64,000 bases of DNA from Heterodera schachtii. Taxonomy: Eukaryota > Nematoda > Chromadorea > Rhabditida > Heteroderidae. The notes beneath the pieces are model-generated. The model worked only from the letters and a program-made list of their open reading frames with translations, was not told where the DNA came from and did not search any database. This document shows positions 31,807 through 43,510 of this stretch, piece by piece. A program made the position numbers and the translations under genes. The stretch spans positions 1 through 64,000 of the forward strand of contig SIJG01000219.1 in NCBI GenBank assembly GCA_023374025.1, written 5' to 3'. The stretch's first letter is position 1. Each line of letters begins with the position of its first letter.

Positions 31807-33154
31807 TTTTACAATGCTGAAAATATTTGTTTAGAAAAATGATGATTTTAATGACTTTTATTGCATCATTTCTTTTGCTCATTTCGTCCTACTTGTCAAT
31901 AGTAATCAATTATAAAACGTACTGTTTTTTTCAATTAATTGCAATTGCAAATGAAGTAAATCAAATAAAAAATTTGGTGGATGAATTTTTTGAAATTTTC
32001 CAAAAAAAAAATTTTTTCGATTCTTAGAGGTTTTTTTTTGAAAAAAAATTTCGATCGATTCTTAGGGGGTGTATTTTTCGTTTTTATTGCATTTTTATTG
32101 AGAAATTACCAAAAAATGTTGAAATAATGAAAAATAGTGACAAAATGCCAAAATAGTGACGAAAAATGACGTCCAAATGAAAAAATTTTAGTTTTTTGAG
32201 CTCCTTTCTACAAAACAATTGAGCAGAAAAAAGTTTTTTCATTAATAGTTGTGGCCCTAGTAATAATGTTCATTTTCCGCAAATTGATACTGTACAAACA
32301 ATATATCGTCAAAGATGATTTAGAACCGAAAATTAGGGCCCCATTTGTCTGTGGCGTGATCATGATTATTCGCTGAAAATTCATTGTAAATCTCTCAGAA
32401 AATTTTTTGAAGGGATAACCCGACGATTTTTGCAAAAATCATGTAAAAACATTTTTTGATCAGTTAAAATCTTTAGTTTGATTTTTATTTTCATATAGAA
32501 ATATAACAAACGATAATTTTAAATATTAATTTTTGCATGAGAAATTAATTAAATTAAAATTTACTAGTTTTTTATTTTTTTATTAGAAAAATTATTCACA
32601 TTTCCAGACAAGTTTCCCGTTATGTTTTATGCAAAAATAAAGAATGAAATTTAAAAAAACCAATAAATAAATACCAAAGAAATATAAACCAAATAGGAAT
32701 TGAGTGAAATAATCAGACAGCGTTAGGAATGAACAAAGTGAAAAAATGACAGTAAAAGTTTACGTACTCGAAGAAAATTTGGTATTTTCAGTTTTGGGAC
32801 AGGGAATTGAATTTTTAAAAAATCAACAAAAGGCTCTTAGAAGAATTGTTGCAAAAACTACGCGCCAAATTATGTTGGGAGCATAACGATAAAAATTTAA
32901 GCTCTAAGACTTCTTCAAAAAAAACATTTGAAAATTTTTCCTGGATCAATCCTTAGGGGGTTGTGTTTTTGGTTTTATAGCATTTTTAAATGAGCACATT
33001 TATTTTTGCAAATTCTACGGCGACGCGCTTAATGATTTTAAAAATTCAATTCCGGGCCCTAAGATGGGATTTTCAAATGGGGGTATTTTAGTATAAAAAT
33101 AAATGTTTAAAAAATGTTCCATCAGTAAAAAATTACAAGCAATCCATCAATCAC
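31807..33154. repeat. Non-coding part of the segmental duplication (paralogue at 36700-38015)
   Basis: Shared blocks include CAATGCTGAAAATATTTGTT, GATACTGTACAAACAATATA, TCGTCAAAGATGATTTAGAA and GACAGTAAAAGTTTACG. No gene was found. Small open stretches (for example 31827-32027) are not supported. Confidence 0.6.
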
Positions 33155-34363
33155 TTAGAAGCATTCTTCAATGCTTGCTTTGGCTTCTTCCATCTTTTTC
33201 AAATGTAAAATTTTCGTTAAGAACTTTTCTTTTGTTAATTTGGCTTTTTGATATTTATATATAATATACCTATCTTGTAATATTTCTTCCATATGTCCAG
33301 CTTCATCAATCTTGGAAAGAATGCCTAAATTATATAAAAGAGAAATTTATATTTCAAAATTAAAATTACAGCAAATTTATATAAAAGCGAAAATTAAAAA
33401 TCTTTAATATTTATTCCATATAAAATAAAAATTAAATCAAATACCTCGCATCATCTGTTCGCGAAAATTAAAAATTTCACGAGCATAAAGATAATCATCA
33501 TAACTTATTTGTTTACCGTCACTAATAAACCGTTTTGATTTGTCAATGGAATCATTTAATTCTTTAAGAAAATTGATCTCATTTTGTTTTCTCTTTAAAA
33601 TTGATGTGAATTCTTTGAAAATCAATGAAATATCATACTTAAATATAAAATTAGTTAATATAATTAACAAAAATTTATTGTCACCCGATATTTAGTGTCA
33701 ATTCTCTTCAAATAAGTTTCGATTTGAACAACTCTTTTTTTAATAATTCCACATATCGCTTTGATTTGTGCAAAATTAAAGTTATTTGCGTTCATGAAAG
33801 CAACTTTCCGGTCCAATTCCTTTTCATTAATATCAATTAATTTATACAATTTATCCAATTTATCTGCTGTAGTTGTAGTGAAACGACTTTCACCGGTTCC
33901 TGGCAGTTCAATTTCAGTGACCATTGCGATGAAATCGGCACTGAATTGTTGAACAAATATTTTCACCATGCCCACATTGGCATTTTGGCTATTCCCAGCG
34001 GAATTTTGGCCAATTCTTTGTTCGTTACAATAATGGATCGCCTTGCTTAATGAGTACAAAAAGTGGGAATTGCCATTGTTGAATTTGAACTTTGGGTGGT
34101 ATTTATTGATTGGACATATAAAACTCATTGTACCAATTTCTTTCGCTAAGGAGTCCAAATTTTTCTTCAATTTTCCATCGCACCCTTAAAAATGGTTAAT
34201 TCAAGATTAAATCTAAAAATTCAGCAATACTTGGTGATTTGTCAGCAGAAAGTTCAATTTGTACAATAATATCAATGCATTTCTTCTTCCATTTGTTGAA
34301 TTCATCGGAAACCGCAGAATTTATTCCAATAAAAATTAGAAAACAATAAAAGCAAATTTTCAT
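33155..34363 (-). CDS. Secreted 'KYHPK' family protein, intact (about 331 aa)
   Basis: The four exons are 34363-34231, 34184-33685, 33637-33445 and 33324-33155. Phases agree and the frame is open to TAA (996 nt). The signal peptide is MKICFYCFLIFIGINSAVS. The mature chain starts DEFNKWKKKCIDIIVQIELS. Exon 2 holds CDGKLKKNLDSLAKEIG, SFICPINKYHPKFKFNNGNS, NSAGNSQNANVGMVKIFVQQ and a helical region with NANNFNFAQIKAICGIIKKR. Exons 3 and 4 are long charged helices (SLIFKEFTSILKRKQNEINF; KMEEAKASIEECF at the end). It resembles a secreted helical protein with four N-terminal Cys residues. I do not recognise a named family. It heads a cluster of decayed relatives at 38-44 kb. Confidence 0.85.
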
Positions 34364-34429
34364 TTTTTTTTTCCCCCGAAATGAATATTATTAGATTATA
34401 TTTTGGGAAAGCGAATTTGTCGTTTTGTT

Positions 34430-35325
34430 AATTCTTAAAAATAAATATTTTATGCTGCATATGTATTTCTTTATACATTTTATAGTAATGCTGTAAAATT
34501 ATATGGCTTAATGACGTCTTTCATTTGTACGCATATTTAGTTGTATGCTTAATGTAAATTTAGCATACGTATAGTTGTACCTATTAATATGCATTGAGAG
34601 ATATTGTAAAATGGTATGGTCTGCTGACGTTTTTATTTGGTTTGGTTGTATGCGTACACAAAATTTTATGCTGAATATGTATTGCTTTATACATTTGATA
34701 GTAATATTGTAAATTATATGGCTTAATGACGTCTTTAATTCGTACGCATATTTAGTTGGTGTATGCTTAATGTAAATTCTGCATATGTATAGTTGTATCT
34801 GTTTGAAAGCATTGAGAGATATTGTAAAATGGTATGGTTTGTTGACGTTTTTATTATAGGCATATGGTTTGGTTGTATGCGTACCCAAAATTTTATGCTG
34901 AATATGTATTGCTTTATACATTTGATAGTAATATTGTAAATTATATGGCTTAATGACGTCTTTAATTCGTACGCATATTTAGTTGGTGTATGCTTAATGT
35001 AAATTCTGCATATGTATAGTTGTATCTGTTTGAAATGCATTGAGAGATATTGTAAAATGGTATGGTTTGTTGACGTTTTTATTATAGCCATATGGTTTGG
35101 TTGTATGCGTACCCAAAATTTTATGCTGAATATGTATTGCTTTATACATTTGATAGTAATATTGTAAATTATATGGCTTAATGACGTCTTTAATTCGTAC
35201 GCATATTTAGTTGGTGTATGCTTAATGTAAATTCTGCATATGTATAGTTGTATCTGTTTGAAATGCATTGAGAGATATTGTAAAATGGTATGGTTTGTTG
35301 ACGTTTTTTTTATTATAAGCATATA
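34430..35325. repeat. Tandem repeat, about 228-bp unit, nearly four copies
   Basis: TAATGACGTCTTTAATTCGT recurs at about 34509, 34723, 34951 and 35179 (the first copy diverged, spacing 214, then 228 and 228). Each unit also has GCATATGTATAGTTGTAT and TTGACGTTTTTATTATA. Single related units occur at 40235-40445 and 42190-42400. Open frames on the minus strand (137-195 codons) follow the repeat period and are not genes. Confidence 0.85.
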
Positions 35326-35364
35326 TGTCCAGCGAGTGTGGGAAAGGAATCCTGGGCCGAATTG

Positions 35365-35416
35365 TTGTGATTGGGATGTAAACTACGTGGCCGAGTGGAC
35401 TACATCCCAGTCACAA
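35365..35416. other. Hairpin in a GC-richer insertion-like patch
   Basis: TTGTGATTGGGATGTA (35365-35380) and TACATCCCAGTCACAA (35401-35416) pair over 16 bp with one mismatch around a 20-nt loop. The surrounding 35330-35620 is GC-richer than its neighbours and matches nothing else seen here. Confidence 0.5.
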
Positions 35417-35837
35417 CTAAAAGGAATTAAGTTCGGTTCCTCCTGGCACAGTGGATATTTTATTCTCATTCGCAATCTCAGCCATGGTGAATCCCATCAC
35501 TAATCACCCCGTAGACGCCTCCTTCTGGAATATGTGGCACTTTCCCAATTCCTTTCCCTGTTTAGAAACCATCTGCCACGCGCACGGCACGGCAGTGTTA
35601 CTATTAAGCATAAATTATCAAATTGTGTTGAAAAAATACAACACTAAATTCAAATGGATATAATAAAAAGAAAAAGAAAATCTTTAAATTAGTAGGTCAT
35701 GTTGTATATTATGCTGTGGCTTGATGAAACTTTTAATTTAATGGTATTTATATCTTATTATTATAGACTGGGTTTTACAGTATTTGCTGAATTTTTTTTG
35801 CTAACTTAGGGCGTACTAATAAGCATGAAAAACGCAT

Positions 35838-36405
35838 TTGGTTTGATGCTTCTAGGTCCAAATTTTCCATGCTGATTTTTGCTTAAATTTGTATTTTCGT
35901 GCTTTTTATGTTTTTTGTTTTCTGCTTCCACAAAGAAGTGCTAATTTTGCGTCTAATTCCTTTTCGTAAATTTCAATTAATTCTGTTAACATTAAATCGC
36001 GAAAAAAATTTTAAATTTATTTATCTCTCTTTAGATTCCTTCCAATTATGCACATTTTTCAGTAAAATTTTTTCTTAATTCACCATTTGCTGCTTCATTG
36101 GCGTTACATTGCAAACCCCTGGGTTTTCTGCTGTTATACAATTTTAAAGTCTTTACGAAAAATTGAAAATCAATAAGCCTAAAAATTGAATTTTAACTAA
36201 ATATAATATTTCTTATTTTATTTCGTCATATTTACAATAAATTCTTTTTTTTAATAAATTGGAAAGATATAAGATTACCAAATTAGTAAAAATCCGATTA
36301 TAAAAAATAGGAAATAATAGAATTAAATTCTGCAAAATTCGATCAAATTTAGACAAAATATTCGGCAACGAATTGGAAAAAAAAATGAAAGAGAAGAAAT
36401 AGTTT
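35838..36405. repeat. Segmental duplication, partner of 27170-27664
   Basis: Same order of blocks as 27170-27664, without the 27490-27610 block. It includes a small family-1 relic (KIFGNELEKKMKEKK-like at about 36356). Confidence 0.65.
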
Positions 36406-36439
36406 AAAAAATGAACAAAAAGAAAATATTCAAAATATC

Positions 36440-36690
36440 CCTGCTTCAAATTTTCGAATGATTTCTTTTTTCTGTTGTTTATTTGGCATTGTCCTATTAT
36501 TTTGATTGTTGTGATTGGAATAATCTTCAATTTTACCCATTAGGTCAGTGTTTTCATTTTGTTCAATTTTCTCCATTCCTTCTTTAGCTCCATTATTTTT
36601 CCATCTGTCGCCGAATATTTCATCAAAATTTGGTTGGATTTTGCCGGATTCAATTTTAGTTGCACAGAATTATAAATATTAAATTCCACA
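36440..36690 (-). pseudogene. Triple-HTH gene 5' fragment, second copy
   Basis: This is the paralogue of 31545-31806, with the same linker and GKIQPNFDEIFGDRWK, but the signal-peptide region has lost bases and the start. Confidence 0.65.
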
Positions 36691-36756
36691 AAATCTTTTT
36701 TACAATGCTGAAAATATTTGTTTAGAAAAATGATGATTTTAATGACTTTTATTGCT

Positions 36757-36833
36757 GAAATAATTGCTAAAAAATTGAGAATTGAAAAAGCAACACTGAT
36801 CAGATGGAAAAAGAAGTTGCATCAATTTAGATA
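36757..36833 (+). pseudogene. Triple-HTH exon-2 relic
   Basis: The plus strand reads AEIIAKKLRIEKATLIRWKK then KLHQFR and a stop, which is module 3 of family 1. It follows directly on minus-strand 5' sequence, so this copy is rearranged. Confidence 0.65.
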
Positions 36834-38015
36834 ACCGGTGACAATTAATTTGTATTGACCTAAACTTTAACAAAATTTCCAAAAATAATATCAATCAAAA
36901 ATCCAAATAATGGCCAAATATTTATGAAAATAATAGCGATAGCTCTAATTTTGATATTTCGGCTTTTGTTTTTTTTTATATGTTCTTATTAATATCTTAT
37001 AATTTGCGTTTGGGATTAATGAAAAACGATTTCGGTCTGGTCACATCTCAAATTTGAATAATTTTTGTAATAATATTCATTTTTGCAAATTGATACTGTA
37101 CAAACAATATATCGTCAAAGATGATTTAGAAACCGAAAATTAGGGTCCTATTTGTAAAATTGTGACTGGTGTGATTTCTCTTAAAAGAAAATTTCATTTT
37201 TTTTAATATGTAATTTTTTGAATAAAATTTTTTAAATTTCAAAATAATTAAACAAAAAACTGGAAAAATTGCAGGAAAAAGATCCCTCTATATTGGCGGG
37301 TGATCACCAAATTGAAGTTAAAAATGGTCGGAATTTAGCGGGATTGGGAAAAAGGCAAGAATCCCGTTCAGGAATCTCTATCACTTTTTTTTGTTAACAC
37401 GTTCACGCAATTTTTCCCCGAACTCTTGTAAAATATTTGGTAATTTTTGTTGGTGTTTTGTCATAAAATTTTTTATGCAAAAATAAAGAAAACAAATAAA
37501 TAAACACCCAAAAAATGAAAACTAATCGACATAAGAATTCAGTGAAATAATAAGACACCATTAGAAATGAACAAAATGAAAAGATGACAGTAAAAGTTTA
37601 CGCACTCGAAGAAAATTTGGTATTTTCAATTTTGTGGCCCGGATTTGAATTTTAATAAATCAACAAGAGGCTCTTAGAATTGTTGCAAAAAATACGCGCC
37701 AAAATTATTTTGGGAGCATGAACGATAAAAATTTATGCTCTAAGACTTCTTCAAAAAAAATATTGGAAAATTTTCCTATTTTTAGTGGGCGATGTTTTTT
37801 TTGACCAATCCTTAGGGGGTATATTTTCGATTTTATGAGATTTTTATGAGCCCCATTTATTTTTTGCAATTCTGCATGTCCTTTGTTAATTTTAAAAATT
37901 TAAATCCAGGGCCAAAAAGGAATTTTCAATGGTGCATTTTAGAAAATAGGGTATTTAAGAAAAGAAAAACAATTTATAATTGTTCCTCCGTAAATATGCT
38001 CAATCCATCAGTCAT
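36834..38015. other. Duplicated non-coding sequence
   Basis: Corresponds to 32200-33154. No gene. Confidence 0.5.
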
Positions 38016-40100
38016 TTAAAAGCATTTTTCAATGCTTGCTTTGGCTTCTTCCATCTCTTTCAAATGTAAAATTTGAGTTAAGAATTTTTCTTTTGTTAAT
38101 TTGGCTTTTCCATATTCATATGTAAGATTCCAATCTTCTAATATTTCCTTCATATGTTCAGCTTCACCAATCTTGGAAAGAATGCCTAAATTAAATAAAG
38201 TAAATTTTTTTATTAAATTAGCAAATAATCTAAATTAAAATCAAACAATTAAATTTAAAAACTCTTTTATACATTTTTTTATATAAAATAAAAAAAATTA
38301 TTATTTTTTTAAATAATGCATTGTTTTTTGTCTATATCCATAAAATTAAAAACCAATTAAATTTAAATTCACTTATATTTTTTTTCCATATAAAATAAGA
38401 AAATTAAATTTTTGAAAAAAGAATGCATAATTTTAGATTCTATCCATTTAAAAAAATATATTTAAAAATCAAATACCTTGCTTCAGCTGTTCCCGAAAAT
38501 TCAAAATATCACGATTATAATTATAATTATAATCACTAATTCGTTTACCATCACTAATAAACCGTTTTGATTTGTCAATGAAATTATTCAGTTCGTTAAG
38601 CAAATTCATTTCATTCAGTTTTCTCTTTAAAATTGATATGAATTCGTTGAAAATCAATGAATTATCATACTTAAATATAAAATTAGTTAATATAATGAAC
38701 AAAAATTTATTAATATTTTTCATATTTCACAAAATGAATTACATTTAATGAGCAAAATATTATTAGTAGAGCACGACTAAAAAGGCTCCAAAAATCGCGA
38801 AAAAGGCACATTAATAGGCACCAAAAAATCGAAAAAAGGCATGAAAAAGGCATTTAAAAACTTTTATTAAGGATTTTTAGAGAGCAAAACACTTAAAACC
38901 TAATCAAAAAATTCATTTTTGTCATTTAAATGATTATTAAAATTTTTATAGCGTTTTCGAATAAAGAAAAGTTTGATTTTTATCAAGAAAATAAATGTAT
39001 TATTTTGGAGATGAATTTTTAAGAAATTTTTCTTTTCTTAGGGGTCCATTTTTGAAATTTTTTTTAATTCTTAGGGGTGTATTTTCTGAAATTTTTTTAG
39101 GTCATTTCTTAGAAGGTGTATTTTCCCGATTTTATTGCATTTTTAATGGATTTTTTCAGGAAAAAACGCCAAAAAGGTCACCAAAACGGCAAAATGCCAA
39201 AAAAGGCATTTAAGGCACGAAAATCCCAAAAAAGGCAATAAAAAAAGGCATAATAAAAGTCAACGTAGAAGCCTCAAACCAAGTGGAAAAGGTGTTATTT
39301 ATGCTTAATATATCGGAATTAATGAGCAGAAAAAAAGGCATTTGCCTCAAAAGTTGAGCTCTAATTATTAGTTATATTTTTCTTATTTAAATATAAAAAA
39401 TATATTTATTTAATATAATAACAAAACATTAAAAATCACCCAATTATCAGTGTCAAGCCACTTCAAATAAGTTTCAATTTGAACAAATCTTTTTTTAAAA
39501 ATTCCACATATCGCTTTGATTTGTGCAAAATTAAGGTTATTTGCGTTAATGAAAGCAATTTTCCGGGTCCAATTCCTTTTCATTAATATCAATTAATTTC
39601 TGAAATTCATCTGTTGTTCTCGCACTGAGACCACTTTTTCCGACTCCCAGCAGTTCAATTTCCATGAGCAATGTGATGAAATCGGTACTGAAGTTGTTGA
39701 ACAAAGATTTTCATCATGGCCAAATTGGCATTTTGGCCATTCCCAGTGGAGTTTTTACAATAATTGATGGCCTCGTTCAATGAGTTTAAAAAGTGGGAAT
39801 TGCCATTGTTGAATTTGTACTTTGGATGGTATTTATTTGGTGGACATAAAAAATTCGTTTTGCCAATTTCTTCCATTAAGGCGTCCAAATTTTGCTTTAA
39901 TTTTCCATCGCACCCTTAAAAAATTATTAATTCAAGACTAAATCTAAAAATTCAGCAATACTTGGTGATTTGTTAGCAGAAAGTTCAATTTGTACAATAA
40001 TATCAATGCATTTCTTCTTCCATTCGTTAAATTCCGTTTCATCGGAAACCGCAGAATTTATTCCAATAAAAATTACAAAACAAAAAAAGCAATTTTTCAT
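38016..40100 (-). pseudogene. 'KYHPK' family gene with two frameshifts and a MITE in an intron
   Basis: Exon 1 starts at 40100 (signal peptide MKNCFFCFVIFIGINSAVS). Exon 2 (about 39917-39440) has CDGKLKQNLDALMEEIGKTN and KYHPKYKFNNGNSHF, and then two +1 breaks. One is an extra C before the FSTDF-equivalent codons (about 39695). The other is an extra C or G in the LDRK codons (about 39565, GGGTCC instead of GGTCC). Exon 3 (about 38670-38478) and exon 4 (about 38186-38016, ending GCATTGAAAAATGCTTTTAA) remain clean. The intron between exons 2 and 3 holds a 597-bp hAT-like element. It is probably a pseudogene. Confidence 0.75.
38767..39363. mobile_element. hAT-like MITE (597 bp) with perfect 8-bp duplication
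   Basis: The left end is TAGAGCACGACTAAAAAGGC and the reverse-complemented right end TAGAGCTCAACTTTTGAGGC. ATTATTAG is duplicated exactly at 38759-38766 and 39364-39371. The interior repeats AAAAAGGCA-type units and has no transposase. It lies in an intron of the pseudogene at 38016-40100; the equivalent intron of the intact gene at 33155-34363 lacks it. Confidence 0.9.
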
Positions 40101-40986
40101 TTTTTTTTCCCTGAAATGAATATTATTTATTATATTTTTGGGAAGCGAATTTACCTTTTTATTAATTATTAATAATAAATGACTATTTCATGAGAATTTC
40201 TGTGTTAAAAAGACTAAGTAATTCAATGGGCTGTTTAAATGATGTGGCTTAATGACGTTTTTATTATATAGTCTTGTTTGGTTGTATGCTTACCATAAAA
40301 TTTTATGCTGCATATGTATTATTTTATACATTTGATAGTAATGCTGTAAAATTATATGGATTAATGACGTCTTATGTTTATGTACATTTAGCATATGTAT
40401 AGTTGTATCTATTTGATATGCATTGAGATGTTATTGTAAAATGATTAGCCTGATGACGTCACTTTCTAGATTTTTAATTGGTTTTCGAGTCCCTGAATAT
40501 TTTTAAAAATAAAAAATTCGTGTATTTACATATTTTGCGAATTTAATTTTCTTACATAAAATTAGCAGCCCTACTAATCACCTCATGGGCCCCTCAGGAA
40601 ATAATTTTAAATTGTAATTTTTACATGAGAAATTAATTAAATCAAAAATTTGCTAGTTTTTAAATTTATTAGAAAATTCTTCACATTTCTAGACAATAAT
40701 CCCCGTACAAAAATGGAGGGGATTTGGCGGGATCGGAAAAAAAAAGCAAGAATTCCGTTTAGGAATCATATCACTTTTTTTTTTGTTAACAAGTTCACGC
40801 ATTCTTCCCCGAACTCTTGAAAGATTTTTCGTAATTTTGTTGGCGTTTTGTCATAGGATTTTTTATGCAAAAACAGAATTGTATTTAAAAACAATTATTA
40901 AACCCAAAAAATGAAAACCAATCAACATAAGAATTCGGTGAAATAAACTTTAGAAATGAACACAATGAAACGGTGACAGTAAAAGT
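40101..40986. repeat. Spacer with a TGACGTC-type unit, duplicated downstream
   Basis: 40235-40445 matches one unit of the 34.4-35.3 kb tandem. The stretch from 40443 on is nearly identical to 42396 onwards. No gene. Confidence 0.6.
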
Positions 40987-41069
40987 TTATGCACTTTTGT
41001 TAAGCAAATTCATTTCATTCAGTTTTCTCTTTAAAATTGATGTGAATTCGTTGAAAATCAATGAATTAT

Positions 41070-41259
41070 AGTAAAGGTTGGGCAAAATGGTAGACCTGGG
41101 AGGGAATCGAACCCTCGACCTCTGGTGCGGCGATCGGCTTTCCACCCAAACCAGTGCTCTTTCCGTCTGAGCTACCAGGCCGTCCAATTAGCCCTTCTCT
41201 TTTATGGATCTTTTGCCCCCGCATTAAGCGTTTTAACCGTCCGCTGGCTCATTCCTTAC
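41070..41259 (-). mobile_element. 190-bp tRNA-bearing insertion with 5-bp duplication
   Basis: Compared with the uninterrupted exon 3 at 38016-40100, 190 bp are inserted and ATTAT is duplicated (41065-41069 and 41260-41264). The ends AGTAAAGG and CCTTAC are weakly inverted. A tRNA-like gene occupies the centre. Confidence 0.65.
41092..41181 (-). tRNA. tRNA-like gene with possible 16-nt intron
   Basis: On the minus strand a complete cloverleaf can be drawn. The acceptor GGCCTGG pairs with CCAGGTC (one G-U). The D-arm is GCTC...GAGC, the anticodon stem CTGGT...ACCAG and the T-arm GAGGG TTCGATT CCCTC. The anticodon loop is 23 nt, consistent with a 16-nt intron. If the intron follows the canonical place, the anticodon would read GGG (Pro), but position 37 would be U, which is unusual. 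It could be a tRNA pseudogene or the head of a mobile element. An identical copy is at 43043-43132. Confidence 0.5.
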
Positions 41260-42395
41260 ATTATCATACTTAAATATAAAATTAGTTAATATAATGAACA
41301 AAATTTTATTAATTTGATTTTATTATTATATGTATGTATGAAATTAAATTTGATTAATAAATCACCCAATTTTCAGTGTCAAGCCTCTTCAAATAAGTTT
41401 CAATTTGAACAAATCTTTTTTTAAAAATTCCACATATCGCTTTGATTTGTGCAAAATTAAGGTTATTTGCGTTAATGAAAGCAATTTTCCGGGTCCAATT
41501 CCTTTTTATTAATTCCAATTAATTTCTGAAATTTATCTGTTGTGCTCGCACTGAAACCACGTTCTACGATTCCAAGCAGTTCAATTTCAGTGAGCATTGC
41601 GATGAAATCGGCCTGAAGTTGTCGAACAAATATTTTCACCATGCCCAAATTGGCATTTTGGCTATTCCCAGGGGAATTTTGGCCAACATTTTGTTCATTA
41701 CAATAACCGATGGCCTCGCTCAATGAGTACAAAAATTGGGAATTGCCATTGTTGAATATGAACTTTGGATGATATTTATTTGGTGGACATAAAAAATTCG
41801 TTTTGCCTATTTCTTCCATTAAGGCATCCAAATTTTGCTTCAATTTTTCATCGCATCCTTAAAAAATGATTATTTCAAATGCTAAATCTATAAATTCAGC
41901 AATACTTTGTGATTTATCAGCAGAAGGTTCAATTTGTACAATAATATCAGTGCATTTCTTCGTCCATTCGTTAAATTCCGTTTCATCAGAAACAACAGAA
42001 TTTATTCCAATAAAAATTACAAAACAATAAAAGCAATTTTTCATTTTTTTTTTTCCCCCGAAATGAATATTATTTATTATATTTTGGGGAAGCGAATTTG
42101 CAACCTTTTTATTAATTATTAATAATAAATGACTATTTCATGAGAATTTCTGTGTTAAAAAGACTAAGAAATTCAATGGGCTGTTTAAATGATGTGGCTT
42201 AATGACGTTTTTATTATAGTCATATTATTTGGTTGTATGCATATCATAAAATTTTAAACTGCATATGTATTACTGTATACATTTGATAGTAATGCTATAA
42301 AATTTTATGGCTTAATGACGTCTTATGTTTATGTACATTTAGCATATGTATAGTTGTGTATATTTCATATGCATTGAGATGTTATTGTAAAATGA

Positions 42396-43510
42396 TTAGC
42401 CTGATGACGTCACTTTCTAGATTTTTAATTGGTTTTCGAGTCCCTGAATATTTTTAAAAATAAAAAATTCGTGTATTTACATATTTTGCGAATTTAATTT
42501 TCTTACATAAAATTAGCAGCCCTACTAATCACCTCATGGGCCCCTCAGGAAATAATTTTAAATTGTAATTTTTACATGAGAAATTAATTAAATCAAAAAT
42601 TTGCTAGTTTTTAAATTTATTAGAAAATTCTTCACATTTCTAGACAATAATCCCCGTACAAAAATGGAGGGGATTTGGCGGGATCGGAAAAAAAAAGCAA
42701 GAATTCCGTTTAGGAATCATATCACTTTTTTTTTTGTTAACAAGTTCACGCATTCTTCCCCGAACTCTTGAAAGATTTTTCGTAATTTTGTTGGCGTTTT
42801 GTCATAGGATTTTTTATGCAAAAACAGAATTGTATTTAAAAACAATTATTAAACCCAAAAAATGAAAACCAATCAACATAAGAATTCGGTGAAATAAACT
42901 TTAGAAATGAACACAATGAAACGGTGACAGTAAAAGTTTATGCACTTTTGTTAAGCAAATTCATTTCATTCAGTTTTCTCTTTAAAATTGATGTGAATTC
43001 GTTGAAAATCAATGAATTATAGTAAAGGTTGGGCAAAATGGTAGACCTGGGAGGGAATCGAACCCTCGACCTCTGGTGCGGCGATCGGCTTTCCACCCAA
43101 ACCAGTGCTCTTTCCGTCTGAGCTACCAGGCCGTCCAATTAGCCCTTCTCTTTTATGGATCTTTTGCCCCCGCATTAAGCGTTTTAAACCGTCCGCTGGC
43201 TCATTCCTTACATTATCATACTTAAATATAAAATTAGTTAATATAATGAACAAAATTTTATTAATTTGATTTTATTATTATATGTATGTATGAAATTAAA
43301 TTTGATTAATAAATCACCCAATTTTCAGTGTCAAGCCTCTTCAAATAACTTTTGATGTGAACAAATCTTTTTTTAATAATTCCACATATCGCTTTGATTT
43401 GTGCAAAATTAAGGTTATTTGCGTTAATGAAAGCAATTTTCCGGGTCCAATTCCTTTTCATTAATGCCAATTAATTTCTGAAATTAATCTGTGTTCTCGC
43501 ACTGAAATCA
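42396..43510. repeat. Segmental duplication of about 1.1 kb (partner 40443-41560)
   Basis: The two copies, 1951-1953 bp apart, are nearly identical, including the tRNA-bearing insert, so the insertion came first and was then duplicated in tandem. Confidence 0.85.

Larger units (their letters stand above)
40987..42044 (-). pseudogene. 'KYHPK' family gene, truncated and interrupted
   Basis: Exon 1 is 42044-41906 (MKNCFYCFVIFIGINSVVS then DETEFNEWTKKC) and exon 2 begins at 41857 (CDEKLKQNLDALMEEIGKTN; KYHPKFIFNNGNSQF; NSPGNSQNANLGMVKIFVRQ). The same extra base in the LDRK codons (about 41492) shifts the frame. Exon 3 is interrupted after three codons by the tRNA-bearing insert at 41070-41259. 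It then stops at TAA near 40987 because the rest of exon 3 and exon 4 are deleted. Pseudogene. Confidence 0.75.

Noticed and set aside
34508..35322. Minus-strand frames of 137 and 195 codons with repeating peptide
   Set aside because: They follow the 228-bp tandem unit, which is a multiple of three, and the same peptide recurs each period.
41092..41181. Assigning a definite tRNA isotype
   Set aside because: The anticodon depends on where the 16-nt loop insertion is removed, and the nucleotide at position 37 is atypical in the simplest model.
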